Part shown: one piece after another, positions 6,561-14,255 of the stretch
Position numbering within the stretch: the stretch's first letter is position 1
Layout: every line of letters begins with the position of its first letter
DNA from: an uncultured Bacilli bacterium
GTDB lineage: Bacteria; Bacillota_I; Bacilli_A; RF39; UBA660
Length of the DNA: 31,121 nt
NCBI GenBank assembly: GCA_934129885.1
Contig: CAKOWU010000010.1
Location: forward strand, 1 to 31,121
Direction: 5' to 3'
The notes under the pieces: generated by a model
What the model saw: the letters and a program-made list of their open reading frames with translations, nothing else
Database searches by the model: none
Told to the model about the DNA's origin: nothing
Made by a program: the position numbers and the translations under genes

Positions 6561-8586
6561 CTTTTATGCCTTGAACAATACCAAACACTGTATTAAGTTT
6601 AGCTTCTAACACCTTGATTTTGTCGGCTTGTTCTGAATTTTTAGCTTCAAGACCAGCGATTTGATCTTCTTGAGTTCCCACTAAATTTTGGAAACCAGAA
6701 ATTTTACTAGTAAGTGTAGTTATTTCTTCTTCTTTTTCTCTGATAGATGTTGTTAAAGTATCGTTAAGTCTTTGAGTTTGAATTTTTTCAACTCTTTCTT
6801 TTTCAGCAAGTTTTTTAGCATCGTCTACTACTTTAGTTAAACTATCAACTGTGGCGTTATAAGTTTCGCTTATTTCGTCAACTTTTTTAGTAAAGTCATC
6901 ACCTAATTTAATAACTTTTTCTTTTAAACGTTTGCTTTCGTTTGAAATTTTAGAGTATTCTTTTGTTCTTTTTTCCACAAATTCTTCTTCTGATAGCAAA
7001 CCGTCGACATTTTGAATTTCTTTTAATTCTTCTCGTGATAAGGCATCTTTATCAAAGTGTTTTTGGGCAAATGTGAATTTATAATCTGCATAATCTTCAA
7101 ATGTAGATAGGTTTTTCAAATCACGTTCTACGATTGGTTGTTCAGGTACAACCCCATTTTCTTCATAAATTTTATCCATATATATAGCACCGTCTACCGC
7201 AGTACCTGGAATAAATGTTGGTACCGCCCTTTCTATTTCGTCATGTACGTCTTTTTCTAATTTTTCTGTTTCGTTTTCTATATTATCTTGTGCAGGTTCT
7301 TCTTCTTCTTCTTCTGCATTTTCGTTTATTGGTTCGAATTCGTTATTTTCATCAAATGTATTAGGCTCTTCGGTAGTTTCATTTTCTGTTTGCTCTACAC
7401 CAATAGGAAGTTCACCTTCGCCTACTAAGTCTACATGTTCTGTAGGCTTTTCTTCATCTACAGTTGTTTCTAATGCTTCTGTGCTAGGTTCTGTTTCTAT
7501 TTCATTTGCAAGATCATTTTGGTCTTCAATTACTTCTGGAGTTGTTTCTGGAACCTCTACATTTGGAAGTTCATCTGTACTGATTTCGCTTGTAAGATCA
7601 TTTTGGTCTTCAGTTACTTCTGGAGTTGTTTCTGGAACTTCTACATTCGGAAGTTCGTCTGTACTGATTTCGTTTACAAGGTCATTTTGGTCTTCAGTTA
7701 CTTCTGGAGTTGTTTCTGGAACTTCTACATTCGGAAGTTCGTCTGTACTGATTTCGTTTACAAGGTCATTTTGGTCTTCAGTTACTTCTGGAGTTGTTTC
7801 TGGAACCTCTACACTTGGAAGTTCGTCTGTATTGATTTCGCTTGTAAGGTCATTTTGGTCTTCAGTTACTTCTGGGGCAGGTTCTGGGACGCTTACATTA
7901 TCTGCACTTGGTAATGTATCTGTACCCATTTCGTTTACCAAACTAGGCTGTTCTACACCCATATCTGGTACATCGACACCTGGTAGTTGTGTAGTTTCAA
8001 CCGTAGGAATTTCATTTACCATGGCTGGTTGTTCCGTATTTATTTCGTTTACATTTTGCATTTGTGGTTGTTGTCCCATTTGACCATAAACCATATTATT
8101 TGCGTCATATATCATTTGATTATTATCCTGCATTGGTGGCATTTGTGGCTCAACGTTATCTGCTACGGCCTCTGCTGGTACAGGATTATTGTTGATATTT
8201 ACTACATATGTCTGAATGGTTTCTTCAGGTTTGCCAAAAAGCATAATTTTTACACCTGGGTGTTGTGCTCCGGCTTGTTTATCGTTTAATTTATCTAATT
8301 TATTTTGGATATTTTGGTTTTCAGAATCTATTTTTGATATTTCTTTTTGAAGGGTTTTAGTTTGTTTAGTCGCATCTCTTGCAGTCCTTCTATCTTCACT
8401 AACAAGAGCGTCCCTTAAAGACGCAACTTTCATTTCTTTGTCAGCACGTAGTGCATTATTATTGTTCAAAGTTTTTATTAGTTCGTTGATTTCTTCTTTT
8501 CTTTGACCGAATGCGTTCATATCTTTACGCATTACTGGCGTGATTTTAACAGCCTTACTGCCAATGTATCTAACTAGTCCATCCAT
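6556..8586 (-). CDS. Acidic repeat-rich coiled-coil protein of unknown function
   Basis: I do not recognise the family. The 676 residues have no signal peptide and no membrane segment, so it is probably cytoplasmic. Residues 1-105 form a basic, heptad-like helical region (KTLQKEISKIDSENQNIQNKLDKLND). Residues 105-135 look globular (PGVKIMLFGKPEETIQTYVV). Residues about 140-235 are rich in Gln, Pro, Asn and Met. Residues about 235-365 carry near-identical 28-residue repeats (STDELPNVEVPETTPEVTEDQNDLVNEI). A highly acidic stretch follows, then a region with MDKIYEENGVVPEQP, then a C-terminal coiled coil from about residue 500. The architecture suggests two helical rods joined by an extended acidic linker, perhaps a scaffold. 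It starts 3 bases after the DUF1292 gene. Confidence 0.85.
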   Translation of the reverse strand: MDGLVRYIGSKAVKITPVMRKDMNAFGQRKEEINELIKTLNNNNALRADKEMKVASLRDALVSEDRRTARDATKQTKTLQKEISKIDSENQNIQNKLDKLNDKQAGAQHPGVKIMLFGKPEETIQTYVVNINNNPVPAEAVADNVEPQMPPMQDNNQMIYDANNMVYGQMGQQPQMQNVNEINTEQPAMVNEIPTVETTQLPGVDVPDMGVEQPSLVNEMGTDTLPSADNVSVPEPAPEVTEDQNDLTSEINTDELPSVEVPETTPEVTEDQNDLVNEISTDELPNVEVPETTPEVTEDQNDLVNEISTDELPNVEVPETTPEVTEDQNDLTSEISTDELPNVEVPETTPEVIEDQNDLANEIETEPSTEALETTVDEEKPTEHVDLVGEGELPIGVEQTENETTEEPNTFDENNEFEPINENAEEEEEEPAQDNIENETEKLEKDVHDEIERAVPTFIPGTAVDGAIYMDKIYEENGVVPEQPIVERDLKNLSTFEDYADYKFTFAQKHFDKDALSREELKEIQNVDGLLSEEEFVEKRTKEYSKISNESKRLKEKVIKLGDDFTKKVDEISETYNATVDSLTKVVDDAKKLAEKERVEKIQTQRLNDTLTTSIREKEEEITTLTSKISGFQNLVGTQEDQIAGLEAKNSEQADKIKVLEAKLNTVFGIVQGIKE
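7500..7895. repeat. 84-bp tandem repeat array inside the acidic protein gene
   Basis: About five copies of an 84-bp (28-codon) unit; the GATCA in each copy's Asp-Leu region recurs at 7512 and 7596, exactly 84 bases apart. The two central copies are nearly identical, while the outer ones carry a few substitutions. The unit is in frame, so copy-number change alters linker length without a frameshift. The lack of stops in other frames here is a by-product of the repetition. Confidence 0.9.
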
Positions 8587-8589
8587 ATT

Positions 8590-8853
8590 TTATCCCTCTT
8601 CATTCCTTATTATCTTACGCATTACTTCTTTAACCGTATCCCAGTCCTGATCTGGCATTGTATCAATAGAATAGCCTTCATCAGTTTTATTTAAAATAGA
8701 AGCATGTACTGTCTCCATTCTTTGGTTATCAATCTCTCCAAATGTATATAAAATATATTCTTTACCTGTTTTATCAAAACTAAAATATAATAATACCTCA
8801 GCCTCTACCTCTTCACCATTTTCATTAGTGACTTTAATTTTGCTAGTATCCAT
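8590..8853 (-). CDS. DUF1292 (UPF0473/YrzB-type) protein
   Basis: Small cytoplasmic protein of 87 residues that fits the DUF1292 family in length and pattern. It begins with 'V.NENGEEVEAEVLLYFSFDKTGKEYILYTF', continues with an acidic strand region, and ends with 'DQDWDTVKEVMRKIIRNEEG', close to the 'EEWE.VEEVF' end of family members. The molecular function of this family is not established. ATG with GGAGGG upstream, own promoter, and only 3 bases to the next gene, so the two are surely co-transcribed. In other Bacillota this family often sits near alaS/yrrK-type genes; here it does not. Confidence 0.8.
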   Translation of the reverse strand: MDTSKIKVTNENGEEVEAEVLLYFSFDKTGKEYILYTFGEIDNQRMETVHASILNKTDEGYSIDTMPDQDWDTVKEVMRKIIRNEEG

Positions 8854-8878
8854 GTAGCAGCCCTCCTATCCTGTGATA

Positions 8879-8907
8879 ATTATAACACATTTAAAGGTTC
8901 GATACAA
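8879..8907 (-). promoter_or_regulatory. Promoter of the DUF1292/coiled-coil operon
   Basis: Minus strand TTGTAT (8902-8907), 17-base spacer, TATAAT (8879-8884). Back to back with the + strand promoter at 8934-8961. Confidence 0.75.
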
Positions 8908-8933
8908 TATAAAGGTTTCTATAAATTTTCATT

Positions 8934-8961
8934 TTGACATTTTGTGATATTTATATATAAT
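8934..8961 (+). promoter_or_regulatory. Promoter of the mTERF-like gene
   Basis: Perfect consensus boxes TTGACA (8934-8939) and TATAAT (8956-8961) with a 16-base spacer. The leader is short, with AAGGCGGTG before the ATG. This predicts strong housekeeping-sigma expression. Confidence 0.8.
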
Positions 8962-8990
8962 ATACACTGTTATTTTAAGGCGGTGATTAT

Positions 8991-10280
8991 ATGCTTGAGA
9001 CATTTTTAAAGAATTTTGGATTTGAGACTTCGGATATAGATAGAATAACTAATTTTTATAAGGGACGTGATATAGATGACAAGACTCTTTACAAGAATGC
9101 TTTGGTGATAATTAGGTGGTTTACCAGTTATGGCTTTAGCGATGTAGATGTTATAAAAACTACTATGCAGATGCCAAGCATTTTAATGTGCTCGCTTGAT
9201 AAAATTATGGATACTATAGAATATTTAGAAAGTTTAGATTATACGAAAGATGAGGTAGTTAAATTAGTTACTATCTCTCCTAGTGTACTTAAGAGTGATA
9301 TATGTGATCTTAAAGAAAAAAGAGCATATTTAGTTAGCAGGGGCTATAGTGATGCAGAGATAAATAAGATGAGTCTTTATCATGCAGGAATATATGATTT
9401 AAGTACCTGTAATTTAGAGAGCAAAAGACAATGTTTAGGTGCGATTGGTTTTACGGATAAAGAGATAAATAAGATAACGGTAAAAAGTCCTGTTTATTCT
9501 TATAAAAATGATAGTATAATGGAAAAAATGGAATACTTGCTTACTTTAAATTATTCTAGGAATGAGATTATGGAGATGCTCAAAAAATTACCTTCTCTTT
9601 TTGGTTTATCAAAACAAATTATAGGTGAAAAAAGAAATATTCTAAAAGTCTTAAATTTGTCTGATGATGAAATAAATAAAGTAACGAAAAAACTACCAGC
9701 ATTTTATTCATATTCACTAGAGAATATTACGGGAAAGCTCTCATTTTTAGAAAGTTTAGGATATGAAATGGAAGACATCAAAACGATGATTTTAAGAAAC
9801 CCAGAAATATTTTGTTTAAGTATTTCTAATATAGAAAGTAAGATAAAGTATTTTTTGATGTTTGGTTATGAAATTTCTGTTATCAAGACTATATTTAAAG
9901 AGGCACCTAGTCTATTAGGTCGCAAGGTGGAAAGTTTTGAAGAAAAGATAAATCTTTTAAAAGCATATGACTATACAGATACGGAGATTATACATATAAC
10001 AGCTGCACTCCCTACTATATTTTGTTATAGTCCATCTTTATTAAGAGAAAAAATAGATTTTTATAAGGCTTTAGGCCTAGAACGAATGATTATAGATAAG
10101 CCTACTAATCTTATGCAGAGTACGAAGTTAACGTTTGCGAGATGCAGGTTACTCGAGGATAGAGGGTTTGTTTTAGAAGATAATAACTATTCTGCACTAT
10201 TTATTAGTAGCCAAAAGTTTGAGCATAAACACGGTATAGGTAAAAAAGAGTTATTAAAAAAATATCCATATAAACAATAA
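8991..10280 (+). CDS. mTERF-like helical repeat protein
   Basis: 429 residues built almost wholly from about nine tandem units of 34-37 residues (roughly residues 35-365). The pattern is L-x-x-L-G-[YF]-[ST]-D-x-E-I-x-K-hydrophobic-x-x-x-x-P-x-hydrophobic-(3-5)-S-x-x-N-I-x-x-K. Examples are FLESLGYEMEDIKTMILRNP and CLGAIGFTDKEINKITVKSP. This spacing, with the proline ending the second helix and a leucine-rich 'fLeslG' start, is that of mTERF repeats. Those form a superhelical solenoid that binds nucleic acid in mitochondria and chloroplasts. The C-terminal 65 residues (FARCRLLEDRGFVLEDNN, then FISSQKFEHKHGI, then ELLKKYPY) also recall the mTERF tail. No signal peptide or membrane segment, so presumably cytoplasmic. 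ATG with AAGGCGGTG; strong own promoter. Nucleic-acid binding is inferred; another alpha-solenoid is possible. Confidence 0.75.
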   Translation: MLETFLKNFGFETSDIDRITNFYKGRDIDDKTLYKNALVIIRWFTSYGFSDVDVIKTTMQMPSILMCSLDKIMDTIEYLESLDYTKDEVVKLVTISPSVLKSDICDLKEKRAYLVSRGYSDAEINKMSLYHAGIYDLSTCNLESKRQCLGAIGFTDKEINKITVKSPVYSYKNDSIMEKMEYLLTLNYSRNEIMEMLKKLPSLFGLSKQIIGEKRNILKVLNLSDDEINKVTKKLPAFYSYSLENITGKLSFLESLGYEMEDIKTMILRNPEIFCLSISNIESKIKYFLMFGYEISVIKTIFKEAPSLLGRKVESFEEKINLLKAYDYTDTEIIHITAALPTIFCYSPSLLREKIDFYKALGLERMIIDKPTNLMQSTKLTFARCRLLEDRGFVLEDNNYSALFISSQKFEHKHGIGKKELLKKYPYKQ

Positions 10281-10303
10281 AAGATATCCCTAGGATATCT
10301 TTT
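10279..10303. terminator. Bidirectional terminator between the mTERF-like gene and glyQS
   Basis: A perfect 11-bp inverted repeat AAAAGATATCC/GGATATCTTTT with a 3-base loop, T-runs both ways, overlapping the stop codons of both convergent genes. Confidence 0.85.
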
Positions 10304-11675
10304 AGATTGCAAGTTTTTGCTCGATATATTCTTTTACTTCTTCTATTTTTAAGGTAATTTGCTCCATAGTGTCTCTATCTCTTATTGTAACTGTACCATT
10401 ATTTATTGTATCGTCATCTACTGTAAGGGCGAAAGGCGTACCTGCGATATCTTGTCTACGGTAACGTTTTCCGATATTACCAGTTTCGTCATATGTACAC
10501 ATAAAGTATTTAGAAAAGGTGTCAAATATTTCCTGTGCTTTTTCATTATGATGTTTTTTTACTAAAGGTAATATAGCAAGTTTATAAGGGGCTAGAAAAG
10601 GATGGATACTCATAACTTCACGAGTAGTACCGTCTTTTAGTGTTTCTTCTTTATAGGCATCTGTAATTACAGCAAGAAATAGTCTATCGACACCAACTGA
10701 TGGTTCAATGACATGGGGGATATATTTTTCATTAGTTTCTGAGTCTAAATATGAAAGTTCACTATCAGAATGCTCTGTATGAGTTTTTAAGTCGTAATTA
10801 GTTCTATTAGCTATTCCCCATAATTCGCCAAATCCTTGCGGGTAATTATATTCAATATCTGTTGTTGCGTCACTATAAAAGACGAGTTCTTCTTTACTAT
10901 GATCGCGAAATCTTAAGTTTTCTTTTTTTAGACCAATTCTTTCAAGAAAGTTCATGCAGTAATTTCTGAAATAGTCAAAGGTTTCTTTACCGTCTTTAGG
11001 ATTTACGAAGTATTCAAGTTCCATTTGTTCAAATTCTCTTTGTCTAAATATAAAGTTACCTGGGGTAATTTCATTTCTAAATGCTTTACCAATTTGACCG
11101 ATACCAAAAGGTACTTTGGCTCTCATTGTTCTTTGAACATTTAAAAAGTTTACAAATATTCCTTGGGCTGTCTCGCCTCTTAAGTAAACGGTATTTTTTG
11201 TGTTTTCAGTAACGCCCATGCTGGTTTCAAAAAGTAAATTAAATTGTCTAATACTTGTAAAGTCATGGGCTCCACATTTTGGACAAGCAATGCCATTATC
11301 TTTGATATAATTTTCTAGCTTTTCGTTACTCCATCCGTCACCAGTACATTCACCGTTTGTATATTCTTCGATAAGTTTATCAGCACGATGTCTACTTTTA
11401 CATTTTTTACAGTCGATAAGCGGGTCTGAGAAGCTTTCAACATGACCAGAGGCTACCCAAACTTTCGGGTTCATTAAAATTGCTGAATCTAATCCATATA
11501 TATTTTTTCTTTTTTGAATGAATTCTTGCCACCAAGCTTTTTTGATGTTATTTTTTAGTTCTACTCCAAGAGGACCATAATCCCAAGTATTGGCAAGTCC
11601 TCCATATATTTCACTTCCTTGAAATATATATCCATATTGCTTACACACGTTAGTTAGTTTATCCATTGTAACCAT
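10302..11675 (-). CDS. glyQS: Glycine--tRNA ligase, single-chain type
   Basis: Class II synthetase that charges tRNA-Gly, a substrate of which (GCC) is encoded at 106-180. The 457-residue length fits the homodimeric bacterial form. It begins with CKQYGYIFQGSEIYGGLANTWDYGPLG, the signature of the family. An insertion holds two CxxC pairs (CKKC at about residue 90 and CPKC at about 125), a likely zinc site. Motif 2 includes GQIGKAFRNEITPGNF...RQREFEQMELEYF and motif 3 is EPSVGVDRLF. The C-terminal anticodon-binding domain runs from LAPYKLAILPL. ATG at 11675 with AGGAAGGATGA upstream. The leader is only about 50 bases, with no T-box. Confidence 0.97.
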   Translation of the reverse strand: MVTMDKLTNVCKQYGYIFQGSEIYGGLANTWDYGPLGVELKNNIKKAWWQEFIQKRKNIYGLDSAILMNPKVWVASGHVESFSDPLIDCKKCKSRHRADKLIEEYTNGECTGDGWSNEKLENYIKDNGIACPKCGAHDFTSIRQFNLLFETSMGVTENTKNTVYLRGETAQGIFVNFLNVQRTMRAKVPFGIGQIGKAFRNEITPGNFIFRQREFEQMELEYFVNPKDGKETFDYFRNYCMNFLERIGLKKENLRFRDHSKEELVFYSDATTDIEYNYPQGFGELWGIANRTNYDLKTHTEHSDSELSYLDSETNEKYIPHVIEPSVGVDRLFLAVITDAYKEETLKDGTTREVMSIHPFLAPYKLAILPLVKKHHNEKAQEIFDTFSKYFMCTYDETGNIGKRYRRQDIAGTPFALTVDDDTINNGTVTIRDRDTMEQITLKIEEVKEYIEQKLAI

Positions 11676-11731
11676 AATACTATCATCCTTCCTGTTTATG
11701 ATTTGAATTTCTTTTTTGCCGTTTCTTTCTA

Positions 11732-11760
11732 ATTATATATACTTTTAAATAACTTGTCAA
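11732..11760 (-). promoter_or_regulatory. Promoter of glyQS
   Basis: Perfect consensus TTGACA (11755-11760) and TATAAT (11732-11737) with a 17-base spacer on the minus strand. Its -35 overlaps that of rnj. Confidence 0.85.
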
Positions 11761-11782
11761 ACAAAATAAATTAGTATATAAT
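11754..11782 (+). promoter_or_regulatory. Promoter of rnj
   Basis: TTGTCA (11754-11759), 17-base spacer, TATAAT (11777-11782), about 30 bases before the rnj ribosome site. The -35 shares five base pairs with the glyQS -35 on the other strand. Confidence 0.8.
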
Positions 11783-11819
11783 GTATTAAGTCAGTTTTAA
11801 TCTTAAGAAAGGAGTTATT

Positions 11820-13508
11820 ATGAATTTTTTAAAGGATGATGAAACCGCGGTATTCGCTTTAGGCGGATTAGGTGAAGTCGGAAAAAACATGTATTGTGTT
11901 ATGCACAAGGATGAAATAGTAATATCAGATGCGGGCGTTATATTTCCTGAAGGAGAACTTAGAGGAATTGATTATGTAATACCGGATTTTACTTTTCTAA
12001 AGGAAAATGAGAGTAAAATAAAAGGACTATTTATTACCCACGGACATGAAGACCACATAGGAAGTATTCCATTTTTGTTACAAATGGTTGATATTCCAAA
12101 TATATATGCGCCAAATCAGGCAGTAGGTCTTATAAAAAGAAAATTGGAAGACAGGGGCATAAAATATAATAATTTACATGTTTATACGGAAAAAGATGTT
12201 TACAAGTACAAATATTTAAGTGTTGAGTTTTTTAGAACGACTCATTCAATTCCAGATTCACATGGGATGTGTATTCATACCCCAAATGGTAATATTGTTA
12301 CTACTGGAGATTTTAAATTTGATTTAACCCCTATCGGTCCAATGGCTAATTTACACAAGATGGCTAAAATAGGAGCAGAAGGTGTTACTCTACTTATGAG
12401 TGATAGCACTAATGCTTTGAGTGAAGGTATGGGTAAAAGTGAATCAAAGGTTGACGCAACTTTAGAGGAATTATTTAATAAACATGACAGTCGTATTATA
12501 ATTGCGACGTTTGCCTCTAACATTTACAGACTAAAGCATATTGTAGATACCTGTAAAAGACATGATCGTAAAATTTGTGTGTTTGGACGCAGTATGACTA
12601 ATAATATTGAGATATCTATTGAAGGTGGTTATATTAAGCATAAGGAGATATTTATTACTCCGGAAGAGGCTAACAAGTTACCTTCTAATAAAATTTGTTT
12701 ACTATGTACTGGTACTCAAGGTGAACCGCTTGCGGCTTTAAGTAGGATTGCGAATGGAACGTTTAGGCAGATTAAGGTTAGAGAGGATGATGTTGTTGTA
12801 TTCTCTTCATCTGCGATACCAGGAAATCAGGTAAGTATTTCAAGGACTATTAACAAGTTATATTTAAAAGGGGTAACTGTTTATACTAATACTTCTTTGA
12901 GTGATGTTCATACGAGTGGACACGGATATCAAGAGGAGTTAAAGTTAATGCTTAGGCTTATAAATCCTAAATATTTTATGCCTTTCCATGGTGAGTACCG
13001 TATGCTTAAGGCTCATGCTGATCTTGCGGTAGATTGTGATATTCCAAGGGAAAATACTTTTATTAATTCAAATGGTGATGTTTTGATTCTTAAAAATGGT
13101 ACTGTAAGACGTGGTGGCAAGGTTACCTCTGGGGATGTTTATGTAGACGGTAATAGAATTGGTGATATTAGTAATGCTGTTATGAAAGACAGAAAGATAA
13201 TGGCTAATGATGGTATTGTTGTTGTGATTGCCAATATTGACGCTAAAAATAAGTCTTTGGTGGCAAATCCAAATATTATAACAAGAGGTTTTGTTCTGGT
13301 TAACGATAATATAGATTTACTAAAGAAATTAGAAGCGATAAGTAAGAAAGCAATTAATAAGGTGATTAAAACTGACGTGAATTATGCTGCGATAAAGTCT
13401 TTAGTAATTAGTGAACTTAGTACTTATATAAATAATCATACTGGTAGGAAACCTATTATTTTACCTGTTCTAATGGATATAAAGAAAAACGTTAATGTTA
13501 AAAATTAG
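11820..13508 (+). CDS. rnj: Ribonuclease J
   Basis: RNA decay and processing enzyme with endonuclease and 5'-3' exonuclease activity. The 562-residue protein starts with the usual ALGGLGEVGKNMY. The metallo-beta-lactamase zinc motif HGHEDHIGSIPF is at about residues 75-86, followed by TTHSIPDSHG and TGDFKFD. The beta-CASP part has MSDSTNAL, IATFASNIYRLKHIV, CTGTQGEPLAALSRIA and HTSGHGYQEELKLML, ending in MPFHGEYRML. The C-terminal domain of about 110 residues completes the typical length. ATG with AAAGGAG. Paralogues J1 and J2 cannot be told apart by eye, so no A/B letter is given. Monocistronic with own promoter and terminator. Confidence 0.97.
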   Translation: MNFLKDDETAVFALGGLGEVGKNMYCVMHKDEIVISDAGVIFPEGELRGIDYVIPDFTFLKENESKIKGLFITHGHEDHIGSIPFLLQMVDIPNIYAPNQAVGLIKRKLEDRGIKYNNLHVYTEKDVYKYKYLSVEFFRTTHSIPDSHGMCIHTPNGNIVTTGDFKFDLTPIGPMANLHKMAKIGAEGVTLLMSDSTNALSEGMGKSESKVDATLEELFNKHDSRIIIATFASNIYRLKHIVDTCKRHDRKICVFGRSMTNNIEISIEGGYIKHKEIFITPEEANKLPSNKICLLCTGTQGEPLAALSRIANGTFRQIKVREDDVVVFSSSAIPGNQVSISRTINKLYLKGVTVYTNTSLSDVHTSGHGYQEELKLMLRLINPKYFMPFHGEYRMLKAHADLAVDCDIPRENTFINSNGDVLILKNGTVRRGGKVTSGDVYVDGNRIGDISNAVMKDRKIMANDGIVVVIANIDAKNKSLVANPNIITRGFVLVNDNIDLLKKLEAISKKAINKVIKTDVNYAAIKSLVISELSTYINNHTGRKPIILPVLMDIKKNVNVKN

Positions 13509-13516
13509 ATAATATA

Positions 13517-13557
13517 AAAACCAAGAGTGAGCATTTAAATCTCTTGGTTTTTTGTTT
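13517..13557 (+). terminator. Terminator of rnj
   Basis: Stem AAAACCAAGAG/CTCTTGGTTTT (13517-13527 with 13541-13551), 13-base loop, followed by a T-run. The remaining gap to 13714 holds no gene I can support. Confidence 0.9.
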
Positions 13558-13714
13558 AACTACACCCAAATGGCTTTTTATTTGCAAAGCTAACAAATTA
13601 CAAAATATAATTACTAGTTTTTAGGGTACCGATTGATATTTGATTTTACATTTTGAGAAAGTTTTGCTTTACAAAAAAAGCATTTGTGAGTAATTAGACT
13701 TTACGCTGCTTTTG

Positions 13715-14014
13715 TTAATCACTTACTTTAATGCTTACTCCATTAACTTTTTTATATACTCTTTTTTCATTTTTGGCAACTTTGTTTTTGATTTGTTCTT
13801 CTAGAACGAGCCCTAACATTTCAGATATTCCCATTAGATATATTGCTATATCGGCGAGTTCTTCTCCTAAATCGTCTTTGTTTTTTCTAAAGGCTTCATA
13901 GGCTTCTCCAACCTCGCCGTATAATAAACAAAATTCTTTATTAACATCGGTTGTATTAAATCCTTTATTAATTTTATTTTGCCATACTTGTTTTTGTACT
14001 TCTTTTAAATTCAT
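13715..14014 (-). CDS. MazG-like nucleotide pyrophosphohydrolase
   Basis: All-alpha NTP pyrophosphatase fold of 99 residues. The metal-binding pattern is visible as YGEVGEAYEAF (E-x-x-E) followed by EELADIAIYLMG (E-x-x-D), the arrangement that holds magnesium in MazG and dUTPase-like enzymes. The N-terminal helix MNLKEVQKQVWQNKINKGF is typical. Likely role is removal of non-canonical or excess nucleotides, but the substrate cannot be read from sequence. ATG with AGGAGG close by. It stands alone between rnj and the S66 remnant. A weak AAAGCA/TGCTTT stem near 13665-13705 could terminate it. Confidence 0.85.
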   Translation of the reverse strand: MNLKEVQKQVWQNKINKGFNTTDVNKEFCLLYGEVGEAYEAFRKNKDDLGEELADIAIYLMGISEMLGLVLEEQIKNKVAKNEKRVYKKVNGVSIKVSD

Positions 14015-14063
14015 TTTTGTATTCCTCCTATTACTTAATATTATACATTAAATTATAGGCAAA

Positions 14064-14204
14064 CTACTCAAAAAATGTGGTAATAGAATAATTAATATCT
14101 TTTTTTATTTCTACTATTCCGCCATTAACTATACTAATTACTGGATCGGTATGTCCTAGATTGACATTTATAATGACTTGCACTTTGAAATATATTACCA
14201 AAAG
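14064..14204 (-). pseudogene. C-terminal remnant of an S66 (LD-carboxypeptidase/MccF-type) peptidase
   Basis: An open stretch of about 46 codons, with no proper start, ends at TAG (14064-14066). It reads ...VQVIINVNLGHTDPVISIVN, then GGIVEIKKDINYSITTFFE. The pattern N-V-[DN]-[FL]-G-H-T-D-P-[MV] followed by a Gly-rich turn is the conserved C-terminal His-containing segment of S66 peptidases, which cut L,D bonds in wall peptides or inactivate microcin C-like toxins. Upstream the frame closes at a TAA (14205-14207) and the giant gene's terminator follows. Roughly the first 85-90% of such a gene is therefore missing. Identification is by motif only. Confidence 0.6.
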
Positions 14205-14213
14205 TTACGATAC

Positions 14214-14251
14214 TTAATAAAAAGCATTAATACTAACTTGTATCAATGCTT
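14214..14251 (-). terminator. Terminator of the giant prepilin gene and its operon
   Basis: A 12-bp stem (14222-14233 with 14240-14251, one G-T pair), 6-base loop, then a T-run on the minus strand, five bases after the stop codon. Confidence 0.85.
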
Positions 14252-14255
14252 AAGT

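Noticed and set aside
7481..8083. A 200-codon open frame on the plus strand opposite the acidic protein
   Set aside because: It exists only because the 84-bp repeats lack stops in that frame; its product is a mirror of the repeat, with no ribosome site or family resemblance.
11676..11731. T-box riboswitch before glyQS
   Set aside because: A perfect promoter lies so close that the leader is only about 50 bases, too short for a T-box, and no T-box sequence is present.
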